Below are positions 25,178-32,468 of a stretch of DNA of 64,000 nucleotides, piece by piece. Within the stretch, counting starts at the first letter, position 1. Each line of letters starts with the position of its first letter. Source of the DNA: Pengzhenrongella sicca (GTDB taxonomy: Bacteria; Actinomycetota; Actinomycetes; Actinomycetales; Cellulomonadaceae). The notes beneath the pieces were generated by a model. That model was given only the letters and a program-made list of their open reading frames with translations. It was not told the origin of the DNA and made no database searches. Location: NCBI RefSeq assembly GCF_017569225.1, contig NZ_CP071868.1, forward strand, positions 1,798,001 through 1,862,000, given 5' to 3'. The position numbers were made by a program, and so were the translations under genes.

Positions 25178-26335
25178 ATGCGAGCACGCGCTCGAACGAA
25201 GACTGTTCCGAACGTCGCGGCTCGCGAGCGGCCCACGACGATCCTGTTTGACCTGGCGAACGTGTGGCGGGTCGGCCTGGTGCTGCTCGGCGTCGTCGTC
25301 GCCGCGGTGCTCGCGCGGTTCATCCTGCTGGGCGGCAGCTCGCTGCTTTTCACGGTGCTGATGGCGTGGTTCGCGTCGCTCGCGCTGGAGCCCGCCGTGG
25401 GGCGCCTCGCGCACCGGATGCGGCGCGGGGCCGCGACCGCGCTGATGATGCTCGCGATCGTCGCGTTCCTGGTCGTCTTCGTCGTCCTGTTCGGCCAGCT
25501 CTTCGTCGAGCAGGTCGGCCAGCTCGTCGAGGCGCTGCCCGCGCTGATCAGCGGCACGCTCGACTGGGCCAACGGCGCGATGGGGACGCGGTACGAGCTC
25601 AACGAGATCCTCACGAACCTCAACCTCACGCCCGCGAAGGTCGCCGGGTACGCCGGCCAGGTCGCCGGGGGCGTGCTCGCGGTGCTGGGATCGGTCGCCG
25701 GCGGCGTCGCCAGCCTGTTCATGTTCCTGCTCTTCACGTTCTACCTCTCGGCGGACGGCCCGCGGCTGCGGCTGTGGATCGCCTCGCTGTTCCCGCCGGC
25801 GATCCAGGAGATGTCGGTCGTCATCTGGGACACGACCGCGGAGAAGACGGGGCGCTACGTCGGGGTGCGCGTGCTGCTCGCCGTCATCAACGGCACGACC
25901 AGCGGGATCTTCTTCCTGATCATCGATCTGCCCTCGTGGCTCGCGCTCGGGATCTGGACCGGCCTCGTCGCGCAGTTCGTGCCCGCGATCGGCACGTACA
26001 TCTCGATCACCCTCCCGGTCATCGTCGGGCTGCTGAGCCCGAACCCCTGGCTAGGCGTCATCGTGCTGGCCTGGGCGATCGTGTACCAGCAGATCGAGAA
26101 CCTCACGATCGAGCCGCGGTTGAGCGCGCGGGCGGTCAACGTCCACCCGGCGGTGAGCTTCGCGTCGGCGATCCTCGGCCTCGCCCTGTTCGGGATAGCC
26201 GGCGCGCTGCTGGCGATCCCCGTCGTGGCGATGCTGCTCACGCTGCTCGACATCTACCGCACGCGGTACGAGGTGCTGCCGGGCCTGTCCGCGACCACCT
26301 CCGGGGCCGGCGCGCGCGGGGCCGAGGCGACCTAG
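25178..26335 (+). CDS. AI-2E family transporter (PerM-like)
   Basis: A 385-residue membrane protein of the AI-2E exporter (TqsA/PerM) family with about eight segments. ATG 25178 is preferred because GGAGG lies just upstream; an earlier in-frame ATG at 25154 is possible. Family runs are FYLSADGPRLRLWIASLFPP and YISITLPVIVGLLSPNPWLG, then QQIENLTIEPRLSARAVNVH and the final hydrophobic pair. The transported molecule is uncertain; in actinobacteria these are rarely linked to AI-2 itself. The next gene follows after 4 bp. Confidence 0.9.
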   Translation: MRARARTKTVPNVAARERPTTILFDLANVWRVGLVLLGVVVAAVLARFILLGGSSLLFTVLMAWFASLALEPAVGRLAHRMRRGAATALMMLAIVAFLVVFVVLFGQLFVEQVGQLVEALPALISGTLDWANGAMGTRYELNEILTNLNLTPAKVAGYAGQVAGGVLAVLGSVAGGVASLFMFLLFTFYLSADGPRLRLWIASLFPPAIQEMSVVIWDTTAEKTGRYVGVRVLLAVINGTTSGIFFLIIDLPSWLALGIWTGLVAQFVPAIGTYISITLPVIVGLLSPNPWLGVIVLAWAIVYQQIENLTIEPRLSARAVNVHPAVSFASAILGLALFGIAGALLAIPVVAMLLTLLDIYRTRYEVLPGLSATTSGAGARGAEAT

Positions 26336-26339
26336 CGCC

Positions 26340-27185
26340 ATGACCCCGGACTCCCGCGACCTGTTTCCCGGCAAGCAGTTCATCAGCACGATCCTCGAGG
26401 TCCTCGCGACCAAGACCGCGATGTCCGGGCAGATGGCGCGCCGGTACCTGCAGCGCGCGGGCATGGCGGGGGTCATCATCGGGATCTTCTACGGGACGTA
26501 CTACGCCGTGGTCGCGGCGTTCGACGACGTTGCGGTGGGCGGCGGCAGCCTGCACTCGATCGGCCGGATCGTGGGCGCGCTCGTGTTCGGCTGGGCCCTG
26601 GTCTTCATCTACTACTCGAAGTCCGAGCTGCTCACTTCGAACATGATGATCATCTCGATCGGCGCGTACCACCGGCGCACGACGTGGGGGAAGGCGCTGC
26701 GGCTGCTCGGCCTGTGCCTGCTCGGCAACTTCCTCGGCGGCCTGTTCATCGCGGTGCTCGTGCGGTTCAGCACGCTGGTCGAGGGCGCCCAGCTCGTCGA
26801 GATGCAGGCCGCGGTCGACCACAAGCTCGAGTTCATCACCACCGGGGTGACCGGGTGGACCGACCTGCTCGTGCGCGCGATCCTGTGCAACTTCATGATC
26901 AACATGGCGATGTTGCTGGTCTACAACGGCCTCATCAAGGACGACCTGACCCGGTGCCTGGTGATGATCCTGTCGGTCTTCATCTTCGCGTTCCTCGGCC
27001 TCGAGCACTCGGTCGCGAACACGGTGCTGTTCACGATCGTCGGCCTCAAGGACGGGATCGACGTCGGCCTCGCCGTCGCGAACGTCGCGATCGCGCTCGT
27101 CGGCAACTTCATCGGCGGCGGCGTGCTGATCGGCCTGTACTACGCCTACGTCAACGATGACGCGCGGTACGCCGGGCCCGGCTGA
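26340..27185 (+). CDS. formate/nitrite transporter (FNT) family protein
   Basis: A 281-residue channel or transporter with six membrane segments. The FNT signatures are visible: GWALVFIYYSKSELLTSNMMI (SELxT loop), ILCNFMINMAMLL and LGLEHSVANTVLF (ExSxAN). It moves small monovalent anions such as formate, nitrite or hydrosulfide; which one cannot be told. The two loop segments that line the pore are complete. It follows the AI-2E family gene after 4 bp, so the two are an operon. Confidence 0.9.
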   Translation: MTPDSRDLFPGKQFISTILEVLATKTAMSGQMARRYLQRAGMAGVIIGIFYGTYYAVVAAFDDVAVGGGSLHSIGRIVGALVFGWALVFIYYSKSELLTSNMMIISIGAYHRRTTWGKALRLLGLCLLGNFLGGLFIAVLVRFSTLVEGAQLVEMQAAVDHKLEFITTGVTGWTDLLVRAILCNFMINMAMLLVYNGLIKDDLTRCLVMILSVFIFAFLGLEHSVANTVLFTIVGLKDGIDVGLAVANVAIALVGNFIGGGVLIGLYYAYVNDDARYAGPG

Positions 27186-27205
27186 GCTAGACGACCCCGG
27201 ATGAG

Positions 27206-27463
27206 CTAGAGCTGTTCGCCCGCGTGGCGCTGCCGCGCGGTGCGCCGCTTGAGCGTGCGCCGCTCGTCCTCGGACAGGCCGCCCCAGACGCCGGAGTCCT
27301 GGTTGGTCTTGAGTGCCCAGCTCAGGCACGTCTCGGTCACGGGGCACCGCCGGCAGACCGCCTTCGCCTGCTCGATCTGGATCGTCGAGCTGCCGGTGCT
27401 CCCGATCGGAAAAAACAGCTCCGGGTCCTCGTCCAGGCACTTCGCCCGATGGCGCCAATCCAT
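27206..27463 (-). CDS. whiB1: WhiB1-type iron-sulfur transcription factor
   Basis: An 85-residue WhiB-like protein. It starts MDWRHRAKCLDEDPELFFP, and the four cluster-binding cysteines are C9, C37, C40 and C46 (CRRCPVTETC). The sigma-interacting turn is SGVWGG, followed by a basic tail RRTLKRRTARQRH. Length and sequence match WhiB1 (WblE in Streptomyces), an essential NO-sensitive regulator that binds the primary sigma factor. Monocistronic, convergent with the FNT gene. Confidence 0.95.
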   Translation of the reverse strand: MDWRHRAKCLDEDPELFFPIGSTGSSTIQIEQAKAVCRRCPVTETCLSWALKTNQDSGVWGGLSEDERRTLKRRTARQRHAGEQL

Positions 27464-27527
27464 GGGAATCTCCTAGGCATGCCCGAGGAGCCCGGTTCCG
27501 GGGAGTCTCGGTGGGGGAGCGTGCGCA

Positions 27528-27550
27528 AAGGTACTACTTGAGTGTACTTT
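27528..27550 (-). promoter_or_regulatory. inverted repeat in the whiB1 upstream region
   Basis: AAGGTAC-N9-GTACTTT, an imperfect dyad centred about 75 bp upstream of the whiB1 start. The surrounding DNA is the only AT-richer patch here, so the dyad probably overlaps the promoter. whiB1 promoters carry conserved regulator sites in other actinobacteria; the binder here is unknown. Confidence 0.4.
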
Positions 27551-27599
27551 GCCCGATCAGTTTGCAGTAGGCCTCTGGCGGCCCAGTTCGTGCCGGCTG

Positions 27600-28451
27600 T
27601 CAGGCTGGCGCGGTGAGGAACACGTCGAACAGGTGCGGGTGGCGCGCGTGCACGAGCACGGCGAACACGACGGCGTCGAAGAGCAGGTGGACGGTCAGCA
27701 CATACGTCAGCGACGCCGTCTTGGCGAAGGTCAGGCCTTGCACGAGCGCGAACGGCACCGTCAGGAGCGGACCCCAGCTGCGGTAGCCGAGCTCCCACAG
27801 GAATGACACGAAGATGAGCGCCTGGAGCACGTTCGCCGGCCAAAGGGAGAAGTGCCGCCGCAGCAGCGCGAACACGGTGCAGACGAAGAACAGCTCGTCC
27901 CACGTCCCCACCGCCGCGACGCCGACGAACAGCCGCGCGATCTCGCCCGAGCTGTCCAGCGGCGGCCAGTTGGCCCAGACGCCGGAGCCCAGGAAATACG
28001 GCGGCAGCACGAGGTACCCAGCCAGGACCACACCGCCGAGATAAGCCCAGTGCACCCGCGTCCACGGGCGTCCGGCGCGCCACGGGAAGCGGATCGTCGT
28101 CTCGCGCAGCCACCAGCGCGAGAGCGCGAACGGCACGATCACCGCGAGCGAGAGCACGACCGCGAACCGAGCGATGCCCGCGTTCGACAGGTCCGCCGCG
28201 AGGGGGATCGAGCTCACGATCGTCATCCCGATCGCGATCAGCAGCAGGTCGGCCGCCAGCGCCCGGTCGACCCGCGCCGCGAGGGCGACGCCGGCCACGA
28301 GCGGGACGTACGCGAGCGGCCGGACGTGGATCGCGAAGATCCCGATCGCCGACCCGCACACCAGCGCGGCCGCGAGCAGCTCGAGCGCGGGGTGCCGGCC
28401 GTCGCCGGTCCACCGCGCCGCGCGCCGAGCCGGGGGGCCGCCGTCTGCCAC
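27600..28451 (-). CDS. CPBP-family intramembrane glutamic protease-like protein
   Basis: A 283-residue multi-pass membrane protein. The protease-like motif is [20 protein letters not shown]: it has D-E-x3-Phe/Cys in place of the usual E-E-x3-R. A second motif region [13 protein letters not shown] and a final [13 protein letters not shown] supply the later His/Asp positions (the family has HxxxN/D). The first Glu of the pair is Asp, so activity is uncertain. Start taken at GTG 28451; GTG 28460 is possible. Divergent from the DUF389 gene with only 46 bp between. Confidence 0.7.
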   Translation of the reverse strand: MADGGPPARRAARWTGDGRHPALELLAAALVCGSAIGIFAIHVRPLAYVPLVAGVALAARVDRALAADLLLIAIGMTIVSSIPLAADLSNAGIARFAVVLSLAVIVPFALSRWWLRETTIRFPWRAGRPWTRVHWAYLGGVVLAGYLVLPPYFLGSGVWANWPPLDSSGEIARLFVGVAAVGTWDELFFVCTVFALLRRHFSLWPANVLQALIFVSFLWELGYRSWGPLLTVPFALVQGLTFAKTASLTYVLTVHLLFDAVVFAVLVHARHPHLFDVFLTAPA

Positions 28452-28497
28452 GACCCCCACCCTGCCGCACCGATTCGCGGCGGGCCACCGGTCGGCG

Positions 28498-29484
28498 ATG
28501 CACAATGCGGGGGTGCTGCACCTGCGGATCTCCGTCCCGGCCGACCTCAGCGACCCCGTCGTGGCCCTGCTCGCCGCCGATCCGGCGGTCAGCAGCCTCG
28601 CCGTGATCCCCGGCGCCTCGATCCGCCCGGCCGGCGACCTCGTCCAGGCCGACGTCGCGCGGGAGGCCGCCGACGACGTCATCGAGCGGCTGCGCACGCT
28701 CGGGGTGCACCGGTCCGGGTCGATCCAGGTCGAGCCCGTGCACACCTGGGTGTCGCGGGCCGGCTACGACGCGGAGCGGCGCACGCCCGGCAGCGGCGCC
28801 GACTCGGTGGTCTGGGCGGAGGTGACGCAGCAGGCGTACTCCGACTCGGAGCTCAACTGGACCTACGTCAGCTTCATGTGCCTGGCGACCCTGATCGCCG
28901 CGATCGCGATCGTGCTGGACTCGCAGATCCTGGTGATCGGCGCGATGGTGCTCGGCCCCGAGTTCGGCGCGGTCGCGGCGCTCGGCGTCGCGCTGGTGCA
29001 GCGCCGCTTCCGGCTGTTCCGGCTCGCCGCACGGACGCTGACGCTCGGCTTCGTCATCGCGATCGGCCTCACGTGCGTGCTGGTTCTCCTCGCCCGAGCC
29101 GTCGGCTGGGTGACGCTCGAGGACGTCACGGGCGATCGGCCCGGCACGTCCTTCATCTACACCCCGGACAAGTGGTCGTTCATCGTCGCGATCATCGCGG
29201 CGGCCGCCGGGGTGCTGTCGCTGACCTCGGCGCGCGTCGGCGGCCTGTCCGGGGTGTTCATCTCTGTCACGACCGTCCCGGCCGCCGGCAACGTCGCGCT
29301 CGGGCTGGCGTTCGGCGTCGGCCAGGAGGTCTGGGGGAGCTCGCTCCAGCTCGCGATCAACCTCTCGGGGATGGCGTTGGCCGGGTGGGTGACGCTGCTG
29401 ATCCAGCGGGCCGTCGGCGCAGGGCCCCCGCGAGGGCACCTGCCTTCGGGGCCGCCGCGCGCGTCGGGCCCGTCGCGGACCTAA
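28498..29484 (+). CDS. DUF389 family membrane protein
   Basis: A 328-residue protein. The N-terminal 110 residues form a soluble ACT-like region ([20 protein letters not shown]). Six hydrophobic segments follow, with the DUF389 core [20 protein letters not shown] and [19 protein letters not shown]. Function unknown. Start could instead be GTG 28513, which gives the family-like N-terminus VLHLRISV. A second DUF389 protein of a different subtype is at 57262-58287. The C-terminal 25 residues are a Gly/Pro/Arg tail. Confidence 0.85.
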   Translation: MHNAGVLHLRISVPADLSDPVVALLAADPAVSSLAVIPGASIRPAGDLVQADVAREAADDVIERLRTLGVHRSGSIQVEPVHTWVSRAGYDAERRTPGSGADSVVWAEVTQQAYSDSELNWTYVSFMCLATLIAAIAIVLDSQILVIGAMVLGPEFGAVAALGVALVQRRFRLFRLAARTLTLGFVIAIGLTCVLVLLARAVGWVTLEDVTGDRPGTSFIYTPDKWSFIVAIIAAAAGVLSLTSARVGGLSGVFISVTTVPAAGNVALGLAFGVGQEVWGSSLQLAINLSGMALAGWVTLLIQRAVGAGPPRGHLPSGPPRASGPSRT

Positions 29485-29493
29485 CCCGGCGGT

Positions 29494-29517
29494 CGGCGGC
29501 CCAGGCTGCGGCCGCCG
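29494..29517. terminator. GC hairpin after the DUF389 gene
   Basis: CGGCGGC and GCCGCCG flank a 10-nt loop, starting 10 bp after the DUF389 stop and facing the convergent DUF1206 gene. There is no T-run, as is common for actinobacterial terminators. A direct repeat of GGCCCAGGCTGCGGCCG follows within the same 60 bp. Confidence 0.4.
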
Positions 29518-29562
29518 GTGGCCCAGGCTGCGGCCGGCCGGTCGGCCGCTCCCCGAGCGCGC

Positions 29563-29584
29563 CGAGTGTGGGCGATCCGCTCTC
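29563..29584 (+). repeat. copy 1 of a dispersed intergenic repeat
   Basis: Matches the pattern CGAGTGTKGGC-N2-TCYGCTCTC, which also occurs twice, in inverted orientation, at 49728-49749 and 49822-49843. It lies between two convergent genes, as do the other copies. Confidence 0.55.
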
Positions 29585-29701
29585 TGTCGCGGTGGTGTGG
29601 GCAAAGTGCGGGTCGACGACCCGATCAGGGGACCGTTTGCCCCGCCGCCCGGACGGCTCGCGCTACCGTCCGTCGCTGCGGGCGCGGCGCGACACTCTGA
29701 G

Positions 29702-30481
29702 TCACACCTTCGCGTACCGGGACCGCGCGATCGAGTAGGCACCGAAGGCCGCGAGGCCGAGCGCGACCAGCGTGAGCAGCACCGGGCCGAACGGTGCGTC
29801 GAGCACCGCGCGCAGCGCGCCGTCCAGGCACTGGGCCTCCTGCGCGTCGTGGGTCACCGCGGCCTGGATGAACAGGCCGCCGACGACGACGAGCGCCAGC
29901 CCCTTGGCGATGTAGCCGAACCGACCGGCGTGGACGACCTGCCGGGGAGGGTGCTGCCGCAGATCCTCGAGGAACGACCGCCGCCAGCCCTTGACGACGT
30001 GGTACCCGCCGATCCCGACGACCGCGAGCCCGAGGCCGGCGATGAGCACGACCCCGAACGGCTTGCTCATCACGGTCGCGGTGAGGTCCGCGCTCTGCTC
30101 GGAGCTGCTCGACCCGGTGCCCAGGATCACCGCGACGGTGGTCCAGGTGAGCGCGAGGTAGGCGACGCCCTTGCCAGCGGCCTTCGCGCGCGTGGCCGCG
30201 TCCCGCTGGAGGACGGCCTCGACGACCTGCCACACCCCGAGGAGCCCGAAGCCCGCGACGGCGAGCCACAGCGGCAGCGCCCCAAGGCCGGTGTCGCCGA
30301 GGGCCTGGAGCGCGCCGGTCTGGTCGGCGTCACCGCCCGAGCCGAACCACGCGAGCTGCACCGCGACCCACGCGATGAGGAGGTGGACGACGCCGCTGGC
30401 CACGTAGCCCAGCCGGGCGCCCGCCTCGAGGACGGGGTTGTCGCTCGCGGTAGCGGCGGACGAACGGACCGAGGGCGTCAT
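29702..30481 (-). CDS. DUF1206 family membrane protein
   Basis: About 259 residues with six membrane segments, in three repeats of a two-helix unit. Each begins with a G-x-x-A/S-x-G-V/L motif: ARLGYVASGVVHLLIAWVAV, AAGKGVAYLALTWTTVAVIL and AGRFGYIAKGLALVVVGGLF, the signature of DUF1206. Usual length is 260-280. Start set at ATG 30481; GTG 30490 is equally possible. Function unknown. Convergent with the DUF389 gene. Confidence 0.88.
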   Translation of the reverse strand: MTPSVRSSAATASDNPVLEAGARLGYVASGVVHLLIAWVAVQLAWFGSGGDADQTGALQALGDTGLGALPLWLAVAGFGLLGVWQVVEAVLQRDAATRAKAAGKGVAYLALTWTTVAVILGTGSSSSEQSADLTATVMSKPFGVVLIAGLGLAVVGIGGYHVVKGWRRSFLEDLRQHPPRQVVHAGRFGYIAKGLALVVVGGLFIQAAVTHDAQEAQCLDGALRAVLDAPFGPVLLTLVALGLAAFGAYSIARSRYAKV

Positions 30482-30653
30482 GGGAATCACTGTGACATCG
30501 CCGGACCCACCCCGCCCGCCGGGCGCCCGCGGCGGACGGTTGCGCAGCGGTCCCGGCCGGGGCGCTAGGTATCACCAGCGGCCGCGCGGGGCTCATCCCT
30601 CGTGACGTCCACCGACGACGACGACGTCGACCGACCACCGCGCGGAGGATCCG

Positions 30654-31223
30654 ATGACCACGATCGGGTACGGGGCCCTGACCCGCCAGCGCCAGCTCGC
30701 CGAGCCGGCGACCAGCTCCCGCGGCGGCTCGCCGGGGGTGCGGGGGTACGTGGACTCGGTGGCCGCGCTCGTGCCAGCCGAGGTGCTGGGGCTGCACGCC
30801 ATCGTCGTCGGGCTCACCACGACGACCATCCGCCAGCCGGACGGCACCGCGGTCACGACGGTGCTCGACGGGACGACCCTGCGGGTCTCGTTCTGGGCGC
30901 TCGTCGCGGTCAGCGGCGCGCTGTACGTCGTCGGGCACAAGGGCGGGCCGTGGACTCGCGGCGACCTTGCGCGCGTGCTCATCCCCCCGGCGGCGGTCGT
31001 GCTGTGGACGATGCTCCAGGCTGGCAGCGCCTTCGACGCTGTCGCGCCGAACTGGCCCCAGAGCTCGCGCATCACCACCGCGACGTTCGGCGCCATCGTG
31101 CTCGGGCTCGTCGCGGGCCAGCTCGCCCGCACTGCGGACGCCGTCGTGCCGGGTTTCGAGTTCCGGCTCGCGGACCCGGGGGGCCGGCGCGTGCCCGAGC
31201 TCCTGACGCCACGAGCCACCTGA
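30654..31223 (+). CDS. small membrane protein of unknown function
   Basis: A 189-residue protein with four predicted membrane segments: VAALVPAEVLGLHAIVVGL, SFWALVAVSGALYVVGH, VLIPPAAVVLWTMLQAG and FGAIVLGLVAGQL. The N-terminal 30 residues are polar. No family recognised. Ends at a strong bidirectional terminator shared with the methyltransferase gene. GGAGGATCCG before the ATG supports the start. Confidence 0.7.
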   Translation: MTTIGYGALTRQRQLAEPATSSRGGSPGVRGYVDSVAALVPAEVLGLHAIVVGLTTTTIRQPDGTAVTTVLDGTTLRVSFWALVAVSGALYVVGHKGGPWTRGDLARVLIPPAAVVLWTMLQAGSAFDAVAPNWPQSSRITTATFGAIVLGLVAGQLARTADAVVPGFEFRLADPGGRRVPELLTPRAT

Positions 31224-31235
31224 TCCAGCCGGGCT

Positions 31236-31267
31236 CCGCGGCGGCCATCGTGCGATGGCCGCCGCGG
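31236..31267. terminator. bidirectional terminator (15-bp perfect stem)
   Basis: CCGCGGCGGCCATCG and its exact complement CGATGGCCGCCGCGG, separated by TG, between two convergent genes (ends at 31223 and 31273). The 15-bp stem is the strongest hairpin seen in the window. Confidence 0.8.
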
Positions 31268-31272
31268 GGCGC

Positions 31273-32319
31273 TTACGGCCGGATCTCGTAGACGGCGTTG
31301 AACGGCGTCTCGGCGGCCCGGCGGAACCGCGTGAAGCCGGCGGCGATCGCCACGGCGCGGGTGGCGGCCTCGCCGGCCTGCGCGCCGAGCGGGCTCGCGC
31401 CGTCCTGGGACATGCCGGTGGGCACGCACAGGAACGTCGAGCCGCTGTAGAACAGTCGGCCGACCGGCGTGAGGTTGTCCTCGAGCCGGTCGCCAGCGTT
31501 CGGCTCCACGAGCAGCCAGGTGCCGTCCGGCGCCAGGGCCTCGCGCACGCGCCGCGCGGCGCCGACCGGGTCGCCCATGTCGTGCAGGCTGTCGAACATC
31601 GTGACGAGGTCGAAGCCCGCCCCGCTGAACGCCTTCGCCTCCGCGACCTCGAAGCTCACGCGGTCGCCGACGCCGGCCTCCGCGGCTTTCTTGCGGGCGT
31701 GCTCGACGGAGCCGGGGTGGTAGTCCGAGCCGACGACGACGGCGCGTGGGTAGGCCTCGGCGATCAGGATGGCGGCGGACCCGAGCCCGCAGCCGACGTC
31801 GGCGACCCGCGCGCCGGCCGAGAGCTTCTCGTCGACGCCGTCGAGCGCCGGGATCCAGCTGGGCACCAGCGCCGCGACGTAACCGGGACGGTAGAACGCG
31901 TCGCAGCCGACGAAGACGTCGTCCTCGTGCTGGTGCCACGCGAGCCCGGCTCCGGACCGGAACGCCTCGGTGAGCTGCGGCTCGGTGCGCAGGTACCCGA
32001 GGGCGGCGACGAAGGCCGCCGGCACGTTCGGACCGTTCGGGTCCACGAGGCAGAACGCCTGCTCCTCGGTCAGCGCGAACGTCGCGGTCGCGGGGTCGTA
32101 CGTGACGTAGCCGCCGGCCGCCTGGCCGCTCAGCCACTCGGTGAGGTAGCGGGGGTGACAGCCCGAGCGCGCGGCGAGCTGGTCCGGCGTCGCGGGCCCC
32201 TCGGCGAGCGACGCGTAGAGGCCGAGGCGGTGGCCCACCACGACCGATCCGGCGGCGCCGGTCGCGCCGAGGTCGACCACGAACTGGCCGAGAAACTCCG
32301 AGACCTTCTGCTGATCCAT
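31273..32319 (-). CDS. SAM-dependent methyltransferase with N-terminal winged helix
   Basis: A 348-residue protein from ATG 32319, preceded by GGAAGGA. The N-terminal 90 residues resemble the dimerisation/winged-helix part of small-molecule O-methyltransferases (GLYASLAEGPATPDQLAARS). The Rossmann core has motif I RVADVGCGLGSAAI (about 172-185), motif II SDYHPGSVEHARKKA and post-I MFDSLHDMGDPVGAARRVRE. Substrate unknown. Divergent from the SARP-type regulator gene with 149 bp between, so the regulator may control it. Confidence 0.85.
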   Translation of the reverse strand: MDQQKVSEFLGQFVVDLGATGAAGSVVVGHRLGLYASLAEGPATPDQLAARSGCHPRYLTEWLSGQAAGGYVTYDPATATFALTEEQAFCLVDPNGPNVPAAFVAALGYLRTEPQLTEAFRSGAGLAWHQHEDDVFVGCDAFYRPGYVAALVPSWIPALDGVDEKLSAGARVADVGCGLGSAAILIAEAYPRAVVVGSDYHPGSVEHARKKAAEAGVGDRVSFEVAEAKAFSGAGFDLVTMFDSLHDMGDPVGAARRVREALAPDGTWLLVEPNAGDRLEDNLTPVGRLFYSGSTFLCVPTGMSQDGASPLGAQAGEAATRAVAIAAGFTRFRRAAETPFNAVYEIRP

Positions 32320-32468
32320 CTGACTTCCTTCCGTCGACCGCCGGCGGAGCGCCGGCGTGAAATCGACGCTCCGCGATCGCCCTTGCAGGGCGCTGTCGGC
32401 CGCTGGCACGCTGCTGACACCGCGACCGTCCCGGGGTGGGCCGGGTCCCGGCGCGGTCGGGAGGCGCG